Made by a program: the position numbers and the translations under genes. The notes beneath the pieces were generated by a model. It did no database searches. It was given only the letters and a program-made list of their open reading frames with translations, and had not been told where the DNA came from. DNA of 64,000 nucleotides. Source: Neodontobutis hainanensis (Eukaryota; Chordata; Actinopteri; Gobiiformes; Odontobutidae). Positions within the stretch are counted from its first letter, which is position 1; each line of letters starts with the position of its first letter. The stretch is from the NCBI GenBank assembly GCA_024349245.1, contig JALDNG010000004.1, positions 6,380,001 through 6,444,000 of the forward strand, in the 5' to 3' direction. Of the stretch, positions 48,901 through 64,000 are shown piece after piece.

Positions 48901-49512
48901 GGAAATGTAGGCTACTATGGTGAGTCATTCCTTAATAAATGCTCATTCAGTTGTGTGTGTTTAATTTACTTGTATTTTTTATTTTTTTTTAATGTTGGTA
49001 TCACTCTCAGGTCGTCTGGCAGATGTTCTGCAGGAAGCCCATGTGCCCATCATCAGTGACGCTGTTTGTAATGCTCCAGACTATTATGACAATCAGATCA
49101 CCACCACCATGTTCTGTGCTGGCTTTGAGAAAGGCGGCACAGACGCCTGTCAGGTCAGAAACACTTTGGTTTTAGATAAATGTAATTAAATCGGTGTTTA
49201 TCTGAACTACATCTGTGTGTTTATAGGGAGACAGTGGTGGTCCCTTTGTGGCAGAAGACTGTCTGTCTAAGACCAGCCGCTATCGTCTGCTTGGTGTGGT
49301 GAGTTGGGGAACAGGTTGTGCTATGCCCAAAAAACCTGGCGTCTATACTAGAGTGTCCCGCTTCCTGCCCTGGATATCCACTGCAATGAGGGTCAGTGGG
49401 ATTCTAATATTTTTTTTTTTTCTGAACAAATACTGTTAAATAAGCCGTAAACTCATGTCTTTTACAGAATTATCACAACTCCCCAGGTTTTCACAAAATG
49501 GCTCGGACGTGA
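42133..49512 (+). CDS. hpn: Hepsin, type II transmembrane serine protease
   Basis: Twelve coding exons with consistent phases: 42133-42169, 46658-46765, 46864-46905, 47009-47138, 47227-47346, 47426-47466, 47812-47977, 48064-48254, 48824-48919, 49011-49153, 49227-49391 and 49468-49512, giving 427 aa (human hepsin is 417). A short cytoplasmic head and signal-anchor helix (VVGVCVIIMTLGAIGAAVWA) precede the SRCR-like stem (QVNSADQRLRVFDS). The activation site is DR|IVGG. The trypsin triad is present: His in SAAHC, Asp in SRDIAVL and Ser in GDSGGP, with Asp in DACQGDSGG giving specificity for basic residues. DCGRR and YIQPICLPAHGQ keep the stem-catalytic disulfide cysteines. Two other conserved cysteines are missing: GQMGTVTGWG and GGPFVAED, where human has ICTVTGWG and FVCED. 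The start is the ATG after an in-frame leader. Confidence 0.95.
42201..43046 (+). repeat. TACAC-type satellite array
   Basis: About 850 bp made almost wholly of ctaca/ctacacta steps with degenerate variants (ctctacacta, cttcacta). It lies in the first coding intron of hepsin. Long spurious open frames rich in Tyr, Thr, Leu and His run through it. Confidence 0.95.
44731..44803 (+). repeat. (TTA)n microsatellite
   Basis: More than 20 uninterrupted tta/att units in hepsin intron 1. Confidence 0.95.
45235..45334 (+). repeat. Compound (AC)n-(AT)n microsatellite
   Basis: An acacag/acacac stretch (about 45235-45274) runs into a long alternating at tract (45275-45334) in hepsin intron 1. Confidence 0.95.
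45856..45917 (+). repeat. (ATA)n microsatellite
   Basis: About 20 taa units without interruption in hepsin intron 1. Confidence 0.95.
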
Positions 49513-50471
49513 GAGTCCCACAACAACTATTTGTATTTCCAAAGAGCTGTGCAAAAAGGAGCTGCTGCAGCGTAGATACTCACTGTTGTAGAAAAGAAGA
49601 GCAGACATAAGATCAGGACAAAGAAAAGAAGTGTTTCTCAGGAGCATTTCGAGTGTTTTGTGTTAAGGGTGTCTCTAAATGTGAACTAGGGAGGATTCTC
49701 AAATCAAAAATAAGATTTCACATTTTCTTTATTGACAGTCAAGACAACCATAAACACTCTTTGAAAGCCACTTAAACATATCCTTAGTCAGGATATTCTG
49801 TGTGTGCTGTATGCCATGTGTTTTATGTAAAGTAAAAGGATATGTTTGATTCACACACTGTCTCTGCATATTGAGGCTTTTCAAAGCAGTATTTCCTGTT
49901 GGTTTGTAAATATTAGTTTGTGCCTTGTTTATGTAGGGACCCTTTGTATTCATATTTTATAACAATTCAAACAAAAATATTACAAATGTACAAGAACCAA
50001 ACGTGCATAGAAATGATCTTTTATGACATGTATAATTACCAAAAACATGTTATACCAACAAACGTATTGCTATTAATTGTAAAATACAAATTACAGCATT
50101 TTATTAAACACATTTCATCATTACCATTTTTTCCATTTTGAATTTTTTTCTTTTTTTTTTACAAAATCAATGCAGTTTTACAAATACATATGAAGTAGTC
50201 CACATTTAGTACACTGTATTTACATTTTAATTCTTAATAATAAAAAAGTAACAGACTCTTTAAATATATAAGAAATATTGCACATAAACCCAAATCTTTC
50301 AAAACCCCACAGGCTTCATTTCTGAACATTTGGTAACTCCTTTAGGGAAGGAAATCACATGAGACTGCAAAGTACTTCTCCTCAGGGCTCCACATTATGA
50401 AGACATTATTATGAAACTACAGGAACAAACTGGATTCAAGCCAGGTTTGATGATGATGATGATGATGTTCT
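49513..50471. other. Convergent 3' region of hepsin and Siglec-like gene 2
   Basis: The two genes point at each other with stops 960 bases apart. Candidate signals overlap: ATTAAA on the plus strand at 50103-50108 and AATAAA on the minus strand at 50100-50105. No coding exon was seen. Confidence 0.4.
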
Positions 50472-52936
50472 TCAGCTGTATTTAGCAACTGTGGCATAAA
50501 TCACAGAGTCATCCATCTCAGGGGCTTTCGTCCTAAAGAGAGTTATGACATTCAACAGTTAACTAAAAAAGAGTGGTGCCAGCCTCCTGTTAATTTTAAA
50601 AAAAAAGAAATCAATCATGACATGACACGACACAATAATCATGACATTGAAAAACTCACTGTATGTGGCGTGGGTGACTTTGAATTTTGGGTTTAATGTT
50701 CACTGTTGTGTACGTAACCTCTTCAGAACATGTGCCCTACGGAAAGAAGAAAAGAAAATTATATATATCCCGAAGAGACTGGACTGTTGTGAGTGGTTAT
50801 AAACTACAACTGCTCACTTCTTCTTTGTCTTTAGTGGAATAAGGATGAAACATGCGAGTGTTGGCATAAACGGGATCAGATGTTTCAACATTTGGGGAAG
50901 AACTTGAGCCTCTTCCACTGAGCACTGGGTTCAATGATGTTCGCTGAGGAGAACATAAGAATCATAAAATGCTTCATCAAACTAATAATGATTGGTTATT
51001 GCCCTATACGTCAGCCCAGTGTTATTTTGTATATTATTCTTTAAAAGTGCAAAGGAATGGACTGTGACATTTAATTAAATGATAAATACAAAAGTGACAA
51101 TTGTAACTGTGTTAATTTGACTTACTTTCATGTCTGGGTGGCTCCTCTGCTTTTTCCTATGAAGTCAACAAAAAGTGCTTCATTAGGTAAGAAAATAAAA
51201 CACAACACAAAAACACACTTGACACACTGTTCATTTTTGAGGAAGTTCCTCTTCAAAAATGGAAAGTCCAGCAATTTCTTTAAGTGCTGCTTAGTCTGCA
51301 GTACATAAGGTAATAAATTTTGATCTAAGTTATTTCTGTTTCTTAAAAATTGCACATAAAGTAGAATTTTTTTTTTAGTGTTCTGACTCATTGCGAACCC
51401 CTTATAGGTTTTTTGTAATTCCTGACTCACCAGTACAACAGCAGTGCTAACACCAATGCCACTAAAAGTAATACCCCAATTCCTGCCAAGATGGGAAAGG
51501 ACGTGGCAGCTGGTAAAATGAAAAAAAAAAAAACATTTATTTTTAAGGAAGAACAGGTTTTTGTGGATAATTTAAAAATAATTTGTACATAAAATCTCTA
51601 ATAAGACACACCACATACTGTTTTTGCTCTTCATGGAGAGCAGCATCTCAGTTGAGTTGTTTTCCCCGACTCTGTTCCTGGCCTGGCACATGTAGTGTCC
51701 ACTATGGGACGCCTCTAGACAGGACAGAGAAAGCACTGGCCCAGAGCCCACCTGGACCATGGAGCTGGGGCTGTTGGAGGAGGAGGGGCCTCTCTTGTAC
51801 CATGTGTAATCATTCGCTGGAGGGTTAGCATCACTGTTGCATGTCAGATTCACACCGCTGCCTTCAATGACATCCGGTGAATCCATTGAGATAGAAATGT
51901 TCATAGGATGATCTAAAAAAGAAGAAAACCATGATTCATAAATGCCTCACATTTAACATATACTGCAATAAGTCTTTACACATTTTCAATCAAAAAAGAC
52001 TTTTTCTTTAAAAGACTGTGTTTACTCTTGTAACCAATTAGACCAGCTCAATTGTGAGACATGCATTTTTTTCAGTCTGCCATTAATGTCCAGGTGAATT
52101 GCAATTAAACAAAAATAAATAAAATAAAAATATCATCAAATTTATCAGTAATCTCTCATATTATATTGGCATGTACTTCCTCCACTTTGCTTCTTCTTTT
52201 ACTTACACTACCACTTTATCCAACACCGGCAGTAAAAACAGGTGAGATAAGCTCTCAAATGATAGTACCTGATGAGGTCAAATGAATACTGAATAATACT
52301 TACACTGGACATTAAGGTGTGTTTCAGTTGAGTTAAAAAAGGTGTCGCCCTCCCAGGTGATATTATTCCAGGCCTGACAGTAGTACTGTCCACTATCACT
52401 GGGCTGGACATTAGCAATAGTGTAGTTTGGTCCAGAACTGATACTCCTTCCATCTTTAAAGAGGCTGTATCCACTTTGTGCCACATGGGGTTGGCTTCAC
52501 TGCTGCACATGAAACTCACAACACTCCCCTGGATAACGTCTTTGGATGAAGTAATTGACAACATCACCTTCTTGGGAGCATCTGAGTGACAAATACAAGA
52601 TATTTAGAGTTTATATTTTTCAGTCTGCAGTTTAAGATGTTAGTCCAGTTCTGAATTTGCTTACACAGAACATTTAGAGTCACAGCTGTAGATCTGACGT
52701 TTCCTTGTCCAAACAGAGCACAGTGGTACCTTCCAGTATCTTCTTTGCGGGCCTTGAAAACAGATTTACTCACACCTTGTCCATCTTGGAACCAGACAAC
52801 TGGTAAATTTATTTGTGAATAACAACCCAAGTGGCAAGTCAGTGTGACACTCTCTCCTTCTGTCACAGTTCTTGGTTCTACAAAGGCAGTCAAAGCTGAT
52901 AAAAGAAAAAAAAAACAAGAAACTATAATCAAGCTT

Positions 52937-52988
<52 letters not shown>

Positions 52989-53421
52989 TTACCTTTTACA
53001 GATATATATGCAGGAAATGTGCTTATCCATTGATCATAATTAGTCACAAATTTAAAGAGGTATTGCCCTTCATCAGCGTCCTGTATGTTATTAATCTTCA
53101 GATCACAGTTATGGCTTTTATCACCAATATAAACAAAGCGTTCAGATGGCAGAGGAACCCAACTCCAAATTCCCTCCTTTTTTTTAAACCATTGAACATC
53201 TATGACATATTGATGGTCTGGGTAATCATAAGAGCACCGTAAAACAACTGATGTCCCCCTCAAAGCACACTGATTGCTAATGGTCACTCTCCAGGCTCCA
53301 CTCCTGACACCTGAGAAAAATAACCAGGTGTCAAATCCATCTTTACAAAAGGCAATAGCATTACTTTCTAAGTTTACTTACTGGGCATCATTATCAGAAT
53401 AATGACAATCAAGCGTTCCAT
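50472..53421 (-). CDS. Siglec-family (CD22-like) inhibitory receptor 2, V + 3 C2 Ig domains, two ITIMs, one frameshift
   Basis: Ten exons: 53382-53421, 52993-53310, 52665-52895, 52304-52581, 51619-51912, 51431-51509, 51126-51156, 50818-50943, 50660-50736 and 50472-50532; 511 aa if the frame is restored. The V domain starts AWRVTIS and has the Siglec cysteines (VVLRC, HNCDLKI, extra Cys28), with FKF giving Lys100 in place of the sialic-acid-binding Arg. Three C2 domains follow, then a membrane helix (GVLLLVALVLALLLY) and a tail of about 98 residues. Exons 9 and 10 encode VTYTTV and VIYATV, two consensus ITIMs that in CD22 recruit SHP-1-type phosphatases; exon 8 adds DPVYANT. Exon 4 is 278 bp, though both its borders are phase 1, so one base is missing near 52484-52490, at aaccccatg. 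Without repair the receptor ends inside Ig domain 3. Confidence 0.88.
52484..52490 (-). other. Single-base frameshift in exon 4 of Siglec-like gene 2
   Basis: Before the break the frame reads SSEANP, typical of the C2 B strand; after it, VAQSGYSLFKDG, typical of the following strands, is in another frame. The exon length (278) is one short of the multiple of three needed. The break lies at a CCCC run. Confidence 0.8.
52938..52986 (-). repeat. (TTA)n microsatellite filling a 97-bp intron
   Basis: On the minus strand the donor GTAATG at 52992 runs directly into about 16 tta units. The whole intron (52896-52992) separates the V and first C2 exons of Siglec-like gene 2. Confidence 0.9.
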
Positions 53422-54894
53422 GTTTTTGATAAATCTGTGAATTATCTGAAACAAAAAGCATTTATAATAATGTCAAACACATTATTGGAATTCAGAAAGT
53501 GAATAGTACCCACCAACTTAAGTCAGTCCTATTGAACAGATCAACCACTAAAACTATTTTTGTGGTGATAAAAGGAGAAGTAGAAAAGAGTGTCTTACTG
53601 CTTCCTCTAACAGTTTCTGACATGTACAGAGCCTGTCCTGCTTTACATAATTTGTTCCAAGCAGACACTGCATATGGGTTGTGGTTACAATTCACTGCCT
53701 TTGCTTCTCTTTCTTGTACTTATATTAGCACAGTAGGCTGAAAATGAAATCTTAAAACAGATCAAATTAGTGCTACTTCAGTCAGCCAGAAGTGGAGTGG
53801 CTCGTAGCAGAAAAGGTTTTCTGAAAAACAGTGTGAAAGGCAAGAGCAATGAACACGAGGAGCACTGTGGATCATGTCCAGTTTGCCTCTCTTTAATTGT
53901 TGTTCCAAGTCCCATTTAGGTAACTTTAATTATCAATACATTATCTTAAAAGTCACCTCTACTTCAGTTCATTAAGCCACTAGTTTAAGCAATGTAACCA
54001 CTATTTAGCCACTAGGGGCGCATATCCCTCTACAGACTGACTGATGTTAGATTTAAAAACATGTCTTCTGAAATGGTAGGTTAATTTTAGTGCATTCTGT
54101 ACAAATGTACAACTCTGTTAGGGCCCAGTGAATTGGTACGAAAGAAGATTATGGCCACTATTGGAAAGAAATTTATTTTGAGGGTAAAATTCTGAGGTTA
54201 AAGTCAGAATGGGTGCCTGTAAGGACAGACTTTGTGGTAGAAAAAAAGTTGCACAATCCATACAATAAACTATGGACTATATACTATAATACATTTAAAC
54301 AATTGTTGGTGAGAATGTGACGTTGCATTTGTTTCCTTTTGCTATTACTATTTATGACTATTATTATCAGTGCAATCATTTTGAAGAAAATTACAGTTTA
54401 TGATTAATAAAATTTATTATATTAAAATATGGTGACATTTTCTGAATAATCCCATCCTAACAACAATCTGTAAATAACAAACACTGTGACTCCATCTGAC
54501 TCCAGTGCTCTGAGTTGTCTTATGTTGTCTTGTGTTAACAGACATTGGAGAAAATAACATGTATATCAAGATCAAAAAATTAGTTAATTTAATCACTTAT
54601 TACACTTAAACTCTGGGAAGATACAAAGGATACCAATGCAAGCAACAATGTGTTTATAACATGTTAGTGCAGAGTCAGAAATGTCCATTCAATAGTATTA
54701 TGCATAGCCAGAAGCCATCAAAATGCAGGTAAATTTGCAAAAGAGCAATGTTTCAGTGTTTTTCATTTATCAGATACAAGAAGAGGATACAACACATGAG
54801 ATGACATGCAGTAAATTGTAAGAGTTAATTACTATTAAATTACTTAAAGAAGCCTTTATAGTTTTATAATCAATGAAAATATACAACAAAAGGT
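53422..54894. other. Interval between Siglec-like genes 2 and 3
   Basis: Contains the promoter of gene 2 and the 3' untranslated region of gene 3. No exon or named repeat was recognised. Confidence 0.5.
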
Positions 54895-61442
<6,548 letters not shown>

Positions 61443-61609
61443 CTCCGCTGACACAGCCTCTGTAATGTCACCGGACACGAGAAAAATACAGGGACATTGA
61501 GAGATGAATATTTGACTTGGATCCTGAGAAGTAAAATAAATGAAAAGCATTCACCACTATTGGTCTCTTCATGTAACCTGCCTTATAAACACAAAGCAGG
61601 TTGATGTGC

Positions 61610-61650
<41 letters not shown>

Positions 61651-64000
61651 AACGAAATGGAGGGGATCTTTATAGTGATGAGAGTGGCATAGTGGTCAGG
61701 ACAGTGTAGTAAGGGGAGGAGTCAAAAGAGGCTGAAGGAAAAGGAAGTGTATGTTTGGGTTTTTGTTGGGTTAATGTTGTATAGACTGCTTTTATTTTCC
61801 ATTTGCTTTTTATTTTAGGTCACTCTCTAATCTCATGACTTCACTGTGACTTCCTGATTCTTAAACTATGTGCCACTTTACCTAAAATAGCTGTCAAAAA
61901 GGTCAAATGTCTGAGAATGACAGGGGTTATTGACCTCAGAGGCATTACTCTGATGAGAATAGGACTGATAGCTCTTACAATCAGTCTAAAAGCTTCAAAT
62001 GGCCACCCTATTCTTTTTTAACTTACTGGTTTGATACATAATTATTTACAAAGTTTTATGAATGAGCAGCTACAGTAGCCCTGCAGGTACACACTGTTGT
62101 CTACGAACAAACAAAGAGATCAGAGAAGAAGTACATTTCAGAAACAAAATCAATTTTGTTCATGCAAAAGTATTTGCAGCATTTTGTTCAGGGCTCAGTT
62201 TGTCTGCTCTGTGCAGCTGTAGGAACAGGAAGTAATGAAAAAAATGTCTCCTTCCACTGTTTTTACACCTTTTGAATACACTGGAGTTTTGACGAAAGTA
62301 CTACAGCTTGTTCCACATTTTACACAATAAACTTTTGAGCTGTCACAGATTACTTGTATAATTGTTGCCAAAATAAAGTCCTCCTTTAGTGTCTCTCTCA
62401 GGTTGGACACAATATTTGTCCCAATATTAACACATTGACTAACATGAGTGATTGGGAAATATAAAAGGTGCGTGTTTTATTTGTAATACAAGGCTTGCTG
62501 GCGATCATTAATATACAGTACATAAGCCAAGCAGACATGAGTATAGCCCAGATGTCCTCCCATCCACAGTTGAGAATTGTTGGCACAAAATCTAGCCACA
62601 CCAGACGTGGGGAGGTTCGGGACCTCTCACTCAACTGTGTCCACTTAGCCTGATGAGTCTAAATGACTTTAACATCCTCCTCTGCCACAACTTGGCCAAT
62701 AGATGTCAGTTTAGCGTCGTGATGTGGCCAATTGGCTACTTAGCCCTGCTTTGACCCAGGAGTAATGAGGTTGTACTGTTTAACATTTTAGTCAATCTCT
62801 GCAGGCATCCGAGCAGAGCAAAGAGGGAGAGGTTATTTCAAGGTTTGAGAGATTAGATCGTGATGTGCATCTGGAAATGATGTTGATGTTTTACTTATTA
62901 GAAAATGATCAAAAATAAAGAAAAGGGTGTAATATGTAGAGTCTATTTCTGATCCTAGTTTACTCTTGGTTTGGTAGGCCTCCACAACTTGGTTCTTATC
63001 CGGAAAAGATGGTTTCAATAAATATAATGTATGCTGTTAAGATAAATGGGACACTAAAAGTATTATTTAGTACAGCATTATGCTTTGTGGGAAACTTTAA
63101 ACAGCAGTGCTAATATGTAACAGAAACTAAATCGCTGGGAAGGTTACCTTAGAATATAATCACAATTCTCAGGATGTGAGGTTAAATGAACAGTATATTC
63201 CAGTTCACAGATTGCTTGAGCGGATTATGGGTTAGGAGCCAAAATGGTTTGCAGGCCCTCCTAGCAAGCCTCCACATGACAAGAACACTCATGTGATTTA
63301 ATGATCCTGTATCCCAGGAAGAAAAAAAAAGTAATTTTGGTTGCTGGATGAATGGTTTTAAGAACCTACTGCTCTGCAACATATAGTGTCTGTATTATGT
63401 AGAGTTAGAAGAGTGGTGGGCTTTGAGCTTAACCTGTAACCACAAAATGACTTCAAAAGGATCACGGCACACTAATAGGTCAAAGCCTGATGTAATCTTA
63501 ATCGAAAACAGACCCAACTAAACGAATGAAGAGAAACAGATGGATGGAGCTAGATTAAGTGTGACTGACCACAAACAGAGAAAGAGGGAGGGAGCAATGA
63601 GAAAGTTTGAAATAGGTAAAGGAGAGCGAGGAGGAGGTAATATCACGATGAAGTTGTGTTTCTATGAAGAAAGAAAAGGCACAGAAGATAAAAGCTTAAG
63701 AAAATGGAGAATTGTAGATTTCCTTCAGATTTCCTGTTAGATATTTCAGAGTGGAACAAGAGAAAATGTAAATGGAAAGAAATGAGGGATTGACAAATGT
63801 ATGACAGCATATCCAACCCTTACGGTAGGGAAGATATCCATGCACTGACCGCAGCCTCGAGGCCAGATGAAGTGTGACCGTCTGGTGGTCAGACTGGACC
63901 TGAACATTTTCCGCTGTTGCAAAACACTTCCTGCCTGCTGTTTTCATGTTATGTGACCGCTCACAGTTTGCTCCCCTGCCATACTTTAAGTTGTCCAATA
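61443..64000. other. Right flank, no gene recognised
   Basis: The first part is the promoter and 5' region of Siglec-like gene 3, including a (GT)n repeat. No splice-compatible coding exons, RNA genes or named repeats were recognised to the end of the window. Confidence 0.5.
61613..61648 (+). repeat. (GT)n microsatellite upstream of Siglec-like gene 3
   Basis: About 17 gt units lying 170-200 bp upstream of the ATG exon, probably in or near the promoter or leader. Confidence 0.9.

Noticed and set aside
42133..49512. Assignment as TMPRSS13
   Set aside because: The stem lacks an LDL-receptor repeat, and the catalytic domain has hepsin hallmarks: DCGRR, AAHCFPER, HSSYLPF, EYIQPICLPA and GWGNVGYYG.

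Overview
The window is vertebrate nuclear DNA, almost certainly from a teleost (ray-finned) fish. It has multi-exon genes with GT-AG introns, AT-rich introns full of microsatellites, tRNA-derived SINEs, and Tc1, hAT, pogo and Penelope-type relics, and its protein families have the form usual in teleosts. No bacterial or viral genes were recognised. I rebuilt the genes by hand from splice sites and phase-compatible exons, so exon coordinates are predictions from sequence alone.

Layout, left to right: (1) a dispanin/CD225 two-helix membrane protein (minus, 774-5375); (2) 5.4-11 kb, gene-free and repeat-rich, with a 650-bp foldback element, a pogo transposase relic and SINE-like repeats; (3) two FXYD-family Na,K-ATPase regulators in tandem (minus, 11081-12812 and 18749-19713); (4) 21-25 kb with no gene seen; (5) a small single-Ig membrane protein of unknown identity (minus, 25273-33191) whose third intron holds a 6.2-kb head-to-tail pair of long repetitive elements; (6) Siglec-family receptor 1 (minus, 35118-39555) with a dead Tc1 transposon in its first intron; (7) hepsin, a type II transmembrane serine protease (plus, 42133-49512), with an 850-bp TACAC satellite in its first coding intron; (8) Siglec-family receptor 2 (minus, 50472-53421), with two ITIMs; (9) Siglec-family receptor 3 (minus, 54895-61442), with five Ig domains; (10) 61.4-64 kb with no gene seen.

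FXYD genes, hepsin and CD22/MAG-type Siglecs together match the human 19q13.12 neighbourhood (HPN, several FXYD genes, MAG, CD22), so this looks like a conserved syntenic block with local Siglec expansion. The three Siglec-like genes share the family's unusual cysteine pattern. They differ at the sialic-acid-binding position (Arg, Lys, Tyr), in their tails (ITIMs only in receptor 2) and in how introns split their Ig domains. Receptors 2 and 3 each carry one single-base frameshift inside an otherwise intact exon, both beside C-rich runs, so assembly error and recent decay both remain possible.
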